Source of the DNA: Dehalococcoidia bacterium
GTDB lineage: Bacteria; Chloroflexota; Dehalococcoidia; Lucifugimonadales; UBA1123
Assembly: GCA_021295915.1 (NCBI GenBank)
Contig: JAGWBK010000001.1
Span: 75,644 to 139,643, forward strand
Direction of reading: 5' to 3'
Length of the DNA: 64,000 nucleotides
Made by a program: the position numbers and the translations under genes. Shown here piece after piece: positions 25,094 through 35,052 of this stretch (its first letter is position 1; every line of letters starts with the position of its first letter). Under the pieces are notes generated by a model. That model was not told the DNA's origin. It saw only the letters and a list, made by a program, of their open reading frames with translations, and did no database searches.

Positions 25094-26299
25094 TCAAGCG
25101 CCGAACTTTTTTAGCTTACCAGCATGGGCGAGAAGCTGAAGCATCAGAGAAGTGGCTGGCTGAGTGCCAAGTGGCCCGGCGGCACAGGCCCTTTCGTTGA
25201 ATGCTCCTGACCCGACACCGGTGGTCAGTTCAGAATTGATCAACATTGGTACAGGATGCCAACTGTGCGCGGCCATTATTGCTGGTGTCGAGTGGTCCCC
25301 AGCTATGGCAAGGACGTCAGGACCCATTTCCAAAAGTCTGTGGATCCTGCTGTCCAGATACTCGATCGCCCCGACTTTGGCCTCGAAGTCGCCGTCTTCT
25401 CCGGCGGCGTCGGTAGACTTGTAGTGAATGAACGCGAAGTCATGCTGTTCGAGGTGCCCGGCTAGCGTGTCTAGTTCAGCGTCAAAGTCCAGTCCCGTGG
25501 GAATGACATCCATTCCAACCAGTCTAGCCAGACCCCTGTACATGGGATACGCAGCAATCGCAGACGGGCTCAGGCAATAGCTTGCACCGAACTCGGGCCA
25601 GGCTGGGATCTTCGAGAACCCACGCATCAGGATCATATTTGCAGTCTGCCTGGAACCGAGGATGTCTCGAGCAGCTTCGATAAACTGACCTGCAACCTCT
25701 GCGGTAGCGACCGAAACCTGGTCCCTGCCTAACGGTTCAAGCGGACTGACCCCAGTTCGCTGAGGATCAGTGTCACCCACGTCCTCGCCCAGCTCATGCC
25801 CACTGAACACAACCACGAACCTGTAGTCCTGCACAGGCTCCACCCATATTTCCACCCCATCGATCGTGATCGAAGCGAGTTGCTCCACCAAAGGCTCCGA
25901 TTCGGCAGATGGTATGCGGCCCGCCCTGCGGTCAGTCAGTCGTCCATGGTCATCTACCGTGCAGAAATTGCACCTTACAGCAACGTCGTCAATCCCTAAC
26001 TCGATCCCTATGCCCAGGGCTTCGAGCACTCCCCGACCAATCACGTACTTTAGGGGATCGTATCCGAAGAGTGCGAGATGGCCGGGTCCACTGCCTGGGG
26101 TAATGCCCGGACCCACAGGTACGGTCATGCCACACGCGCTTCTGCGAGCCAGGTCATCCAGATTAGGAGTGCGAGCTTCCTGCAATTCGGACTTACCAGT
26201 CTCAGGACGGGCAAGGCCTCCGAGCCCATCGACCACCAAAAGAACGATCTTGCTCTCGGTGGGACTGACCAGTTCGCTCAGATACGGATGATCGATCAT
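25094..26299 (-). CDS. apgM: Cofactor-independent phosphoglycerate mutase, archaeal type
   Basis: A 401-residue metalloenzyme of the alkaline phosphatase superfamily that interconverts 3- and 2-phosphoglycerate without 2,3-bisphosphoglycerate. The ApgM subfamily is indicated by LLVVDGLGG, ARTPNLDDLARRS, GITPGSGPGHLALFGYDP and CNFCTVDDHGRLTDRRAGR. The metal-binding HYKSTDAAGEDGDF and AIAGDHSTP complete the pattern. This form is common in archaea and some Chloroflexota and differs from GpmI. It lies between pgk and tpiA, 47 bp after pgk, which suits a glycolytic or gluconeogenic operon. Confidence 0.93.
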   Translation of the reverse strand: MIDHPYLSELVSPTESKIVLLVVDGLGGLARPETGKSELQEARTPNLDDLARRSACGMTVPVGPGITPGSGPGHLALFGYDPLKYVIGRGVLEALGIGIELGIDDVAVRCNFCTVDDHGRLTDRRAGRIPSAESEPLVEQLASITIDGVEIWVEPVQDYRFVVVFSGHELGEDVGDTDPQRTGVSPLEPLGRDQVSVATAEVAGQFIEAARDILGSRQTANMILMRGFSKIPAWPEFGASYCLSPSAIAAYPMYRGLARLVGMDVIPTGLDFDAELDTLAGHLEQHDFAFIHYKSTDAAGEDGDFEAKVGAIEYLDSRIHRLLEMGPDVLAIAGDHSTPAIMAAHSWHPVPMLINSELTTGVGSGAFNERACAAGPLGTQPATSLMLQLLAHAGKLKKFGA

Positions 26300-26346
26300 T
26301 GAGGCAGGTGTCCCACAAGCATGTCAGTACGTTTGCCTAACCAGTC

Positions 26347-27552
26347 CTACTTTGAGCTGCTGTCAAGTGCCGCGATTCCGGGCAGCTCCTTGCCTTCAAG
26401 AAACTCCAGTGTGGCACCCCCGCCAGTGGACACGTGTGAGTAGCTGTCGACAAGGTTGAGGGATGTGACCGCGTCGGAAGTAGAACCGCCCCCGATCACG
26501 GTATAGGCCGCTTGTGTGGCCGAAATTGCCTTGGCGACTCCAACAGTACCTTGGGCAAATTCCTCCCACTCGAAGACGCCCATTGGCCCATTCCACACTG
26601 TGGTACGCGCCTCAGCTAGACGTCTAGCATACAGTTCGACAGTCTTGGGACCAACATCGAGAATGATGTGGCCGGGCGGAATTTCACACGGCTCACACGT
26701 CCGTGATTCTGCATCCTCAGCGAATCGATCTGCCGCAACCACGTCAACGGGTATAACGACCTCGTACCCACTTCGCTGAGCGTTATCCAGAATTCCTTCT
26801 GCAAGGGAGCGCTCTTCATCGTCGACGCTCAAGTTGATCGTGCCCTGAGAAGCAGCGGAAAGGAACGATGCAACCATACCTCCACCAATCAAGAACAGAT
26901 CGGCCTTGTCGGAGAGATTACGGATCAGCGGCAGCTTGTCCATGACCTTGGCCCCGCCAACTACCACAGCATAAGGAAATTCCGGGCTCTCGGTAACCCT
27001 GTTCAGCGCCTGGATCTCTCTCTCCATCAGCAGGCCGGCTGCCGATGGCAGATAGTGGGCGACGCCGTAGGTCGAGGCGTGTTCACGATGCGCAGCGCCA
27101 AACCCGTCGTTCACATAGAAGTCAGCCAGTCTGGCAAGTTGTTCGCTGAAAACTGCGTCATTCGCCTCTTCGCCTACGTGAAAGCGAAGGTTCTCCAGCA
27201 ATGCCACGTCCCCGTTCGACATCCCCTTAATCGTGGACGCAGGCTCCGGGCCAATGCAATCACTCACAAAGGCGATCCCATCGCGGAGTATCTCAGAGAG
27301 CCGTCGAGCAATTGGAGCCAGTGTCAGCTCCTCGATTCTCTGGCCTCCTGGGCGTCCCAGATGGGAACAGAGGATCACTTTGCATCCAACGGCCTTCAGG
27401 TGCTGGATGGTCTCCACAGAGGCGGTGATCCTACTGTCATCTGAAATGTCCCCAGTGCCGGGTTCAAAGGGGACGTTGTAGTCCACCCTGACCAGTACAG
27501 AAGCTCCTCGGAACAGGGGGAGTTCTCGCATGCTTCTCTTCGCCAGCGTCAT
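26347..27552 (-). CDS. pgk: Phosphoglycerate kinase
   Basis: A 401-residue two-domain enzyme transferring phosphate between 1,3-bisphosphoglycerate and ADP. Motifs include VLVRVDYNVPFEP, CSHLGRPGG, ENLRFHVGEEAND, VNDGFGAAHREHAS, VVVGGAKVMDKL and the C-terminal IGGGSTSDAV. The ATG at 27552 overlaps the stop of the isoprenyl synthase homologue by 4 bp (ATGA). An internal ATG seven codons later is the alternative start. The neighbours apgM and tpiA form lower glycolysis; gap and eno are not in the window. Confidence 0.96.
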   Translation of the reverse strand: MTLAKRSMRELPLFRGASVLVRVDYNVPFEPGTGDISDDSRITASVETIQHLKAVGCKVILCSHLGRPGGQRIEELTLAPIARRLSEILRDGIAFVSDCIGPEPASTIKGMSNGDVALLENLRFHVGEEANDAVFSEQLARLADFYVNDGFGAAHREHASTYGVAHYLPSAAGLLMEREIQALNRVTESPEFPYAVVVGGAKVMDKLPLIRNLSDKADLFLIGGGMVASFLSAASQGTINLSVDDEERSLAEGILDNAQRSGYEVVIPVDVVAADRFAEDAESRTCEPCEIPPGHIILDVGPKTVELYARRLAEARTTVWNGPMGVFEWEEFAQGTVGVAKAISATQAAYTVIGGGSTSDAVTSLNLVDSYSHVSTGGGATLEFLEGKELPGIAALDSSSK

Positions 27553-28562
27553 GAGATTCCAGCCGCTGTCCGTGCAATTAGCTCAAGGGCTTCTCTACGG
27601 GACTCGTCCCGAAGCGCGTTCGCCAGCCTGTCCCCAGATTCACTCAACTGAGCGTCGATCTGAGATCGAGCCTGTTCTGTTCCTCCGATGTTGTCAACCA
27701 GGGTTGCCAGACCTTTTGCATCTGATGGGTCAAGGACCCGCTTAAAGTAGTAGTCACCAAGTTGCCTTCTCTGCTGGGGAGTTGCCTCCTCAAACGCCCA
27801 GACGACGGGATAGAGCTTTCGTTTGTTCATCAGGTCGTCAGAAGGGACGCCGTCGATTTCAAGTGCGCTGGAAATCTGTTGGAGGTCCTCAGCAATCTGT
27901 GCGGCGACACCTAGACTTCGTCCCCATTCAACTGCCGGGTTTCTGTCGTCAGGACTCGTTCCGCATATCAGAGAACCGAATTCAGTGGCGCATGCGAAGA
28001 GGGATCCTGTCTTCAATGTCGCCATCTTCAGATAAGAATCAGAAGACAAATCCAGCCGTTCTTGGAACTCCAACTCCATGAACCTGCCTTCACAGGTCGC
28101 CAGGCTGGCCCTATCAAGGACACGGATGGCTTCAAACACAGACTCGGGGCCGAAACCTCTCTCCTTCATGCCCAGGAGGGCCATTCTCGCCAGGGCATGC
28201 ATTCCATCGCCAGCGTTGATAGCCTGAGCTGGGCCCCACTTCCACCAGACGGTATCTCGTCCATCCCGCTCTATTCGACCACTCTGGACGTCATCATGAA
28301 TATCGCAGAAATTCTGGACCAGTTCGATGGCGGCAGCGGCGGGCAGTGCGTCCTCGACGTTGCCGCCTAGAGCTGCACAGGTGCCCAGGCAGAGTGAACC
28401 CAGTCTCCGGAGAGGGGAACCCTGATCAAACCCGGGGTCTGCACTCCAGCCCAACTGGTGCCCCATCATCGAATACAGGGGCAGGTCTCGAGTGGCTACA
28501 ACGCGCCTCAGCTCGCTGTCTACGAGGTCGCTGTATTCCTCAAGCTGGGAACTGGACGCCAA
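27549..28562 (-). CDS. Polyprenyl synthetase-family protein with altered Asp motifs
   Basis: A 337-residue all-helical protein of the trans-isoprenyl diphosphate synthase family. The first Asp-rich region reads D87-IHDDVQSGRIERDGRDTVWWKWG, where DDxxD has lost its last Asp. The second, normally DDxxD, reads AEDLQQI. Downstream NKRKLYPVVWAFE takes the place of the usual GK-x-T-P. It may still bind prenyl diphosphates, but standard two-site magnesium chemistry is doubtful. The start is TTG at 28562 without a clear SD, so the start is uncertain. It overlaps pgk by 4 bp and is co-transcribed with the glycolytic genes. Confidence 0.8.
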   Translation of the reverse strand: MASSSQLEEYSDLVDSELRRVVATRDLPLYSMMGHQLGWSADPGFDQGSPLRRLGSLCLGTCAALGGNVEDALPAAAAIELVQNFCDIHDDVQSGRIERDGRDTVWWKWGPAQAINAGDGMHALARMALLGMKERGFGPESVFEAIRVLDRASLATCEGRFMELEFQERLDLSSDSYLKMATLKTGSLFACATEFGSLICGTSPDDRNPAVEWGRSLGVAAQIAEDLQQISSALEIDGVPSDDLMNKRKLYPVVWAFEEATPQQRRQLGDYYFKRVLDPSDAKGLATLVDNIGGTEQARSQIDAQLSESGDRLANALRDESRREALELIARTAAGIS

Positions 28563-28657
28563 TGGAGCAACTACCGAGCAGGTCTGGATTAGGGCGGACG
28601 AAGCGGGTGCTGATGTTCTCTCAATGCCCTCACGCCTGCGCGACGATTCTACATGCC

Positions 28658-29263
28658 CTAAGCTGAGCCTGTCACTTGTTCAATTGCCGCTCTTGGTACC
28701 GCGCCTTCGCGCAGTATTCTTGGAGGGCTAACAGAAGCATCCACGACCGTAGAGGGTCTCGAAGGCGGCAACTCACCGCCGTCGAACACCATATCCAGGC
28801 TGTGCCCAAGCTGTTCGAGGACCGACTTCGCAGACGAGAGCGCATCTGTTCCGCTGATGTTTGCGGACGTCGCCGTGATTGGAGCCCCCAGGGCCGAGAC
28901 TAACTCACGGGGAACGGGATGGTCGGCGATTCGTAGGCCCACCGTGTCCAGCCCTCCAGATACAACTGAAGGAATGATGTCGGCCTTAGGCACGACAATG
29001 GTCATCTGTCCCGGCCAGAATGCCCGTGCAAGTTCTATTGCTTCGTCTGGGATTTCCCTGCCGTACCTGTACAGATCTTCTACCTGCCCAATCAAGACCG
29101 GAATCGGACTAGTATCTTCCCTTCCCTTTAGATCGAACACTTTATCGACCGCTTTCTCATAAAGCGCATTGGCGGCAACACCATAGACAGTGTCAGTCGG
29201 AATACCTACCACGCCGCCATTTCGGAGGATATCTATAGCTTGTTTGAGTGACGTTGAAAGCAT
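28658..29263 (-). CDS. tsaC: L-threonylcarbamoyladenylate synthase
   Basis: A 201-residue YrdC/Sua5-type enzyme. It makes threonylcarbamoyl-AMP from threonine, bicarbonate and ATP, the first step of t6A37 tRNA modification. Family motifs are GGVVGIPTDTVYGVAANA, the KGR region (FDLKGREDTSPIPVLI), FWPGQMTIVV and ITATSANISG. It is the short TsaC form without a Sua5 C-terminal domain. It is divergent from guaA. The window also holds mtaB and miaA, which act on the same tRNA position 37 region. Confidence 0.94.
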   Translation of the reverse strand: MLSTSLKQAIDILRNGGVVGIPTDTVYGVAANALYEKAVDKVFDLKGREDTSPIPVLIGQVEDLYRYGREIPDEAIELARAFWPGQMTIVVPKADIIPSVVSGGLDTVGLRIADHPVPRELVSALGAPITATSANISGTDALSSAKSVLEQLGHSLDMVFDGGELPPSRPSTVVDASVSPPRILREGAVPRAAIEQVTGSA

Positions 29264-29439
29264 TTGTAGATGTGCCGCCTGAGGCCCGAACGGGACAAGA
29301 ATAGTCGTGAAAGTGATCGCAATTCAGCATGCATTTGCTTGACCCTAATGTAACACAGGTGCTAGCCTGAAATTTGCTCGGAGCCATGTCTTAACCCCGC
29401 CCTGAATCGTAAATTGGTACCCCTACTTCCAATAGTAAA

Positions 29440-31056
29440 ATGGGTGCGTTGATGTACTCCAAGGATGCCCCTGGCGCCAGTCAGCGGCACTCGGACACAC
29501 CCGCTGAAGTGTCTGCGTCCAGCGAGTCCATTGTGATAGTGGACTTCGGATCGCAGTACTCTCGCCTGATAGCCCGCAGGGTGCGGGAGGCGAATGTCTA
29601 CTGCGAACTCATTCCACACACTGCACCTTGGGAGACGGTTGAGCCCCTGAGCCCGAAGGGCGTTATCCTCTCCGGTGGGCCCGCCAGTGTCTACGAGACC
29701 GGTGCTCCACTCGCTCCAGATTGGGTCTATGACTCTGGCCTCCCTGTACTTGGCATCTGCTACGGGATGCAGGCCATGGTCCACCAGCTCGGCGGTCGAG
29801 TTGCACCAGGAACTCACCGTGAATACGGGTATGCCGAACTTCAGATCATTGCCGCAGGGGAACCACTATTTGCGGGTGTCTCGATCTCGCCACAGGTATG
29901 GATGAGCCATGGCGACAACATCACCGAGATGCCAGAGGGCTTCAGAGCTCTGGCAAATACGGACAACTCGCCAATTGCCGCCCTTGGAGACGGGGCTGGA
30001 CGACTAGGACTCCAATTCCACCCTGAAGTTGTGCACACTCCAGAGGGAATCAAGCTCATTCACAACTTCCTGTACGGAGTATGCGGATGTACTGGATCAT
30101 GGAACGCCGGTAACTTCGTCGCCGAATCAGTGGCGGCCATCAGGAGCCAGGTAGGTGATGGAAAGGTCATCTGCGCCCTCTCTGGAGGTGTAGATTCGGC
30201 AGTGGCAGCGTCGCTCGTACATGCCGCCGTTGGAGAGCAATTGACGTGCGTCTTCGTCAACAACGGGCTGCTCCGTCACGGTGAACCCGAGCGGGTCAGA
30301 GACACCTTCGAGAGCTACATGGAAATGAACCTGGCCCACGTTGACGCCACCGAGCGTTTCCTGGGCGCACTCAGGGGCGTTACAGACCCGGAAACCAAAC
30401 GAAAGATAATAGGTGAGGAGTTCATCAACGTCTTCGAAGTGGAAGCTTCGAGGCTCGGCCAAGTTGACTTCCTCGCCCAAGGTACGCTCTATCCTGACGT
30501 TATTGAGAGCTACGTTCCCGGAGACGACGTATCCGCCAAGATAAAGTCTCACCACAACGTCGGGGGCCTTCCTGAACACATGCGAATGGACCTTGTGGAG
30601 CCTCTGAGGTTCCTGTTCAAGGACGAGGTCAGGCAGGTTGGACTCGAACTTGGCTTGCCTGAGCAGGTAGTCAACAGACAACCCTTCCCAGGCCCGGGTC
30701 TAGCGATCCGCATTGTTGGCGAAGTAACCCACGACGCTTTGGATACGTTGCGGGACGCCGACCGGATCGTCATGGAAGAGGTCGAACGCAGCGGACTCTA
30801 CAACGAACTGTGGCAAAGTTTTGCAGTTCTGACCGACTCGAGATCTGTTGGCGTCACCGGAGACTTCAGGACTTATGGCAACGTGATCGCCATACGAGCA
30901 GTCAGCAGTGATGACGCCATGACCGCTGACTGGGCCCGGATACCGCACGATGTGCTGGCCCGAATGTCCAGCCGCATCTCAAACGAAGTGCCGGGCGTAA
31001 ACAGGGTCGTTTACGACATTACAAGCAAGCCGCCGGGCACAATCGAGTGGGAATGA
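29440..31056 (+). CDS. guaA: GMP synthase (glutamine-hydrolysing)
   Basis: A 538-residue enzyme that aminates XMP to GMP. The glutaminase domain (about 28-215) has [16 protein letters not shown], the nucleophile in [10 protein letters not shown], and [10 protein letters not shown]. The ATP-pyrophosphatase domain has [16 protein letters not shown]. The dimerisation domain has [13 protein letters not shown] and ends in the usual KPPGTIEWE. About 27 extra residues precede the family start; ATG 29452 is an alternative, and neither has a good SD. It opens the rightward purine operon, 22 bp before purD, and is divergent from tsaC. Confidence 0.96.
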   Translation: MGALMYSKDAPGASQRHSDTPAEVSASSESIVIVDFGSQYSRLIARRVREANVYCELIPHTAPWETVEPLSPKGVILSGGPASVYETGAPLAPDWVYDSGLPVLGICYGMQAMVHQLGGRVAPGTHREYGYAELQIIAAGEPLFAGVSISPQVWMSHGDNITEMPEGFRALANTDNSPIAALGDGAGRLGLQFHPEVVHTPEGIKLIHNFLYGVCGCTGSWNAGNFVAESVAAIRSQVGDGKVICALSGGVDSAVAASLVHAAVGEQLTCVFVNNGLLRHGEPERVRDTFESYMEMNLAHVDATERFLGALRGVTDPETKRKIIGEEFINVFEVEASRLGQVDFLAQGTLYPDVIESYVPGDDVSAKIKSHHNVGGLPEHMRMDLVEPLRFLFKDEVRQVGLELGLPEQVVNRQPFPGPGLAIRIVGEVTHDALDTLRDADRIVMEEVERSGLYNELWQSFAVLTDSRSVGVTGDFRTYGNVIAIRAVSSDDAMTADWARIPHDVLARMSSRISNEVPGVNRVVYDITSKPPGTIEWE

Positions 31057-31078
31057 TTCGCCGACTCGGAGCTTCCTG

Positions 31079-32335
31079 GTGAGAGTACTCATCGTGGGAG
31101 GCGGGGCGCGTGAGCATGCCTTGACCTGGAAGGCGGCCAGCAGCCATCACTCTCCTGAGCTGTTCATCGCTCCGGGAAATGCCGGCACTGCGGAGCTTGG
31201 GCAGAACATCGATATCGACGCCGAGGACATTGACGGCCTGCTGGGTTTTGCCCGAGCGGAAACTGTAGACCTCACCATTGTCGGTCCAGAAGTGCCGCTT
31301 GCTGAGGGTCTGGTTGACCGTTTCGTTGAGCACTCCCTGCCGATCTTTGGCCCGACGAGAGCGGCGGCCCGAATCGAGTCCAGCAAAGCCTTTGCCAAAG
31401 AAGTTATGAGTGCCGCAGCGGTACCCACGGCGAAAGCAAGTGTTTTCACAGACTACGAATCGGCCGTTGTTCACATCAGCACACTTGCGCCTCCATACGT
31501 CGTCAAGGCAGACGGACTGGCTGCCGGAAAGGGTGTGGTCATGGCCCACGATCAGGAGTCGGCTCGCGAAGCAGCACATTCCATGTTTGTCGACCGGTCA
31601 TTTGGGGCGGCTGGCAGCACCGTGCTGATCGAGGAGTGGATGCAAGGCCAGGAGATCAGTGTCTTCGCATTCCTGGACAGCGAATACGTGTCAGAGGTCG
31701 CTGTCGCCTGTGACTACAAGCGCATCTTCGACAACGATCTCGGACCCAACACCGGGGGGATGGGCAGTTATAGTCCCCCACCCTTCTGGGACTCTGAGTT
31801 AGAAGCCAGGGTAAGGTCAGAGATCGTGGAGCCGGTGGCAAGGCAGTTGTCCGAAATGGGCTGTCCCTTCCGTGGCATCCTGTACGCCGGGGTCATGATC
31901 ACTGACGAGGGTCCGAGAGTGTTCGAGTTCAACTGCCGTATGGGTGACCCTGAAGCGCAGGTTGTCATTCCAAGGCTGAAGTCCGATCTGTTAGACATTG
32001 CACTTGCAACGGTTGAAGGGCGTCTGTCACAGTTTAAGGTCGAATGGGCCACCGATTCCTGGGTTGGCGTCGTAATGGCGTCTGATGGATATCCAGGATC
32101 GTATGAGACCGGTCATGAGATAACTGGAATTCCGGAGACTTCGGACGACTTCATAGTGTTTCATGCAGGCACACGTATCGAAAATGAGAAGACCGTCACG
32201 TCAGGTGGTCGAGTGCTTACTGCAGCGGCACGAGGCACAGACATATCTGACGCCCGACTTCGGGCGTATGACCTGGCTGGCGAAATAGAGTTTGCAAACT
32301 CATACTATCGAACTGACATTGCTGCATCTATCTGA
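31079..32335 (+). CDS. purD: Phosphoribosylamine-glycine ligase
   Basis: A 418-residue ATP-grasp enzyme forming glycinamide ribonucleotide in purine synthesis. It starts with the GTG-initiated RVLIVGGGAREHALTWK, with GGAG just upstream. It shows GPEVPLAEGLVD, the ATP-grasp PYVVKADGLAAGKGVV and the substrate loop GPNTGGMGSYSP. Metal-binding FEFNCRMGDPEAQ follows. Two later Asn/Gly-rich segments form the C-terminal domain. It lies 22 bp after guaA and 9 bp before purE in a single operon. Confidence 0.96.
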   Translation: MRVLIVGGGAREHALTWKAASSHHSPELFIAPGNAGTAELGQNIDIDAEDIDGLLGFARAETVDLTIVGPEVPLAEGLVDRFVEHSLPIFGPTRAAARIESSKAFAKEVMSAAAVPTAKASVFTDYESAVVHISTLAPPYVVKADGLAAGKGVVMAHDQESAREAAHSMFVDRSFGAAGSTVLIEEWMQGQEISVFAFLDSEYVSEVAVACDYKRIFDNDLGPNTGGMGSYSPPPFWDSELEARVRSEIVEPVARQLSEMGCPFRGILYAGVMITDEGPRVFEFNCRMGDPEAQVVIPRLKSDLLDIALATVEGRLSQFKVEWATDSWVGVVMASDGYPGSYETGHEITGIPETSDDFIVFHAGTRIENEKTVTSGGRVLTAAARGTDISDARLRAYDLAGEIEFANSYYRTDIAASI

Positions 32336-32344
32336 GGAGGAATC

Positions 32345-32803
32345 ATGGCGCTCGTAGGCGTTCTTATGGGAAGCAGTTCCGACCGGCCCGCAATGGAGCC
32401 GACAGTAGAAGTCCTGAACCAACTTGGTGTCGAGCATGAAGTCGAGGTGATGTCCGCCCATCGCACCCCGGACAGGGTACGAGAGTACGGGATCACGGCA
32501 AGGGAACGTGGCATTGAGGTAATTATAGCCGGAGCCGGCGGTTCCGCAGGCCTTCCAGGTGTCCTCGCTTCCTGGACTACACTGCCCATAATTGGAGTCC
32601 CGATACCCTCCAGCGATCTCAAGGGTATCGACGCGCTGTATGCGATCGCACAGATGCCTCCTGGCATCCCGGTGGCGTGTGTCGCCGTCGGATCGTGGGG
32701 TGCACGAAACGCCGCATTCCTGGCTGCACAGATACTGGGTGGGAAGCACGAAAACATCCAAAAGGCCTATGATGACTACCGAGAGTCACTCAGAAGCCGC
32801 TAA
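32345..32803 (+). CDS. purE: N5-carboxyaminoimidazole ribonucleotide mutase
   Basis: A 152-residue class I PurE that moves the carboxyl group of N5-CAIR to give CAIR. Visible are the nucleotide-binding GSSSDRPAMEP, the SAHRTPDRV loop with the catalytic His, and the GAGGSAGLPGVLASWTTLP segment. GVPIPSSDLKGIDAL follows. AGGAGG lies 5 nt before the ATG. The partner purK, which supplies N5-CAIR, is not in the window. Confidence 0.96.
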   Translation: MALVGVLMGSSSDRPAMEPTVEVLNQLGVEHEVEVMSAHRTPDRVREYGITARERGIEVIIAGAGGSAGLPGVLASWTTLPIIGVPIPSSDLKGIDALYAIAQMPPGIPVACVAVGSWGARNAAFLAAQILGGKHENIQKAYDDYRESLRSR

Positions 32804-32821
32804 CAGGCACGGGAACCCAAG

Positions 32822-34114
32822 ATGATCGAACGATACGCCCGACCTCGAATGAAGCAGGTCTGGTCAGACGAAAGCAAGTACGATAAGTGGCTTCAGGTCG
32901 AGCTTGCAGTGTGCGAGGCATGGACTGCCGCAGGTGTAATACCTGAAGAAGACATGCGTAAGCTCCGCAAGTCGGAATACGACATTGACCGGCTGAACGA
33001 GATACTTCGAGTCACCAAGCACGACATGACAGCATTTCTGGGCTCGGTCACGGAAGGACTTGGCCCGGAGGGACGCTGGCTACACCTTGGACTGACTACC
33101 AGTGATGTCTGGGACACAGCTACCAGTCTCCAGCTCGTGGCTGCAGCAGACGCCCTCGAAGATGAGATCGAGCGCTGCATAGAGGCGCTCGGAACCCGCG
33201 CCGTCGAGCACAAGAACACACTTATGATGGGGCGCACTCACGGAGTGCATGCGGAGCCGGTTACCCTGGGACTGAAACTCGCCCTCTGGTGGGACGAGAT
33301 GCGCCGGAACCGGTCCCGCCTTCGCCACGCCAGGAAGGACATCGCGGTTGGCAAGATCTCTGGACCTGTGGGAACTCACGCGACCGTGCCGCCCGACGTA
33401 GAAGCCAGAGTCTGCAAGGAGCTCGGCATTGACGTGGCTCCTGTTTCCAACCAGGTTGTCCAGCGTGACCGCCACGCAGCGTTCATCACTACACTGGCCG
33501 TAATCGCCGCCTCGCTCGAGAAATTCGCCACTGAGGTCAGAGGTCTCCAGCGTACTGAGATTCGAGAGCTGGAAGAGCCATTCTCTGAAGGACAGACGGG
33601 CTCGTCATCGATGCCACACAAGCGAAATCCAGAGCTGAGCGAGAGGGTGTGCGGCCTGGCAAGGTTGATCCGCGGTCACTCAGTTACTGCCCTTGAAAAC
33701 GTAGCTCTTTGGGGAGAGCGTGACATAAGCCACTCCTCCGCGGAGAGGCTTATCCTTCCAGACTCGTGCATGGCGCTGGACTACATTCTGGATCTGTTCA
33801 CAGGTGTCGTAGCTGGTATGCGCGTCTATCCAGAGCGCATGATTCAAAATATCGAGATGACGAGGGGACTCCTCTTCTCCCAGAGGCTCATGCTCACACT
33901 TATCGAAAAGGGTGTCAGCAGGGACGACGCCTACAAGGTCATGCAGACCAACTCCTCCCGAACGTGGGACGAAGACCATGACTTCAGAGAGTTGGTTCGA
34001 AGTGATCCCACGGTGACGATGTATATGAGCCAGGCAGACCTGGACGACACCTTCGATTACGGCTACTACGTCCGATTCGTCGACGACGTGTTCGACAGAA
34101 TCGGACTCAACTAA
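32822..34114 (+). CDS. purB: Adenylosuccinate lyase
   Basis: A 430-residue fumarase/aspartase-superfamily enzyme acting twice in purine synthesis, on SAICAR and adenylosuccinate. Family patterns include the start MIERYARPRMKQVWSDESKY and LGLTTSDVWDTA. TMMGRTHGVHAEP-type sequence holds the catalytic His (GRTHGVHAEP), and the signature loop is GSSSMPHKRNP. It lies 18 bp after purE and 32 bp before purC, in the order used by many Gram-positive-like operons. Confidence 0.96.
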   Translation: MIERYARPRMKQVWSDESKYDKWLQVELAVCEAWTAAGVIPEEDMRKLRKSEYDIDRLNEILRVTKHDMTAFLGSVTEGLGPEGRWLHLGLTTSDVWDTATSLQLVAAADALEDEIERCIEALGTRAVEHKNTLMMGRTHGVHAEPVTLGLKLALWWDEMRRNRSRLRHARKDIAVGKISGPVGTHATVPPDVEARVCKELGIDVAPVSNQVVQRDRHAAFITTLAVIAASLEKFATEVRGLQRTEIRELEEPFSEGQTGSSSMPHKRNPELSERVCGLARLIRGHSVTALENVALWGERDISHSSAERLILPDSCMALDYILDLFTGVVAGMRVYPERMIQNIEMTRGLLFSQRLMLTLIEKGVSRDDAYKVMQTNSSRTWDEDHDFRELVRSDPTVTMYMSQADLDDTFDYGYYVRFVDDVFDRIGLN

Positions 34115-34146
34115 GCTGTCAGTTGACCAAGGAGGTCACAGACCAA

Positions 34147-35022
34147 ATGACCGCAATCACGGAGACTACTCTTCCGAATCTGCTCTATAGAGGCAAGGTT
34201 AGAGACACATATCCGATCGACGACGATACGCTACTGATGGTGGCAACCGATCGAATATCGGCCTTCGACGTGGTGCTACCCACAGGCATTCCCGACAAAG
34301 GCGCAGTGCTCAACCAGATATCCGCATTCTGGTTCGACAAGACATCACACATCGTGCCTAACCACCTCATTGCAATGGCGGCCGATCGTTCGGACCTGGA
34401 CGTGCCTGATGATGTGGCCAAGCGTGCCATGGTCGTCAAGAAGGCTGACCGGATCGACGTCGAGTGCGTCGTTCGCGGCTTCATAACCGGCTCAGCGTGG
34501 TCCGAGTACAGGCGCACTGGAACGGTGCAGGGCAAGCCAATGCAGGAGGGTCTCCGCGAGGGAGATCCCTTCCCCGAAGTGCTGTTCACTCCCACCACCA
34601 AGGCCGAAGTGGGACACGATGAGAACATGAGCTTCGAAGAGGTCGTAGACATGGTCGGCCAGGAGATGGCTGAACGCCTGCGCGACACCACTATCGAGGT
34701 CTACGAGTTCGCCCGGGACTTTGCAAGACAGCAGGGCATAATTATCGCGGACACCAAGTTGGAGTTCGGCACCATCGACGGTGAGTTGATACTCATCGAT
34801 GAGCTCCTGACCCCGGACTCGAGCAGGTTCTGGGATGCCGAGGGATATGAGCCGGGCAAGTCACAGCCAAACTACGATAAGCAGTTCGTTAGGGACTGGC
34901 TGGACGACGCCGGATGGGACCATGAGCCACCAGCACCCGAGCTACCTGAAGACGTGGTTGCGCGGACAACCGAGCGATATGCTGAAGCGTTCAAGAAACT
35001 GACAGGGCAAGACCTCCAGTAG
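34147..35022 (+). CDS. purC: SAICAR synthase
   Basis: A 291-residue ATP-grasp-like enzyme that joins aspartate to CAIR. Visible are LLYRGKVRDTYPIDDDTLLMVATDR at the start, split here by the usual strands. Then come ISAFDVVLP, ECVVRGFITGSAW, DTKLEFGTIDGELIL and the conserved DELLTPDSSRFW. A GGAGG lies 11 nt before the ATG at 34147; a TTG at 34123 would add 8 residues but leaves the SD inside the gene. The C-terminus (WDHEPPAPELPEDV) matches the longer bacterial/yeast-like form. Confidence 0.94.
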   Translation: MTAITETTLPNLLYRGKVRDTYPIDDDTLLMVATDRISAFDVVLPTGIPDKGAVLNQISAFWFDKTSHIVPNHLIAMAADRSDLDVPDDVAKRAMVVKKADRIDVECVVRGFITGSAWSEYRRTGTVQGKPMQEGLREGDPFPEVLFTPTTKAEVGHDENMSFEEVVDMVGQEMAERLRDTTIEVYEFARDFARQQGIIIADTKLEFGTIDGELILIDELLTPDSSRFWDAEGYEPGKSQPNYDKQFVRDWLDDAGWDHEPPAPELPEDVVARTTERYAEAFKKLTGQDLQ

Positions 35023-35052
35023 TAGAAGTAAAGCGCGGAGTCGAACTACACA

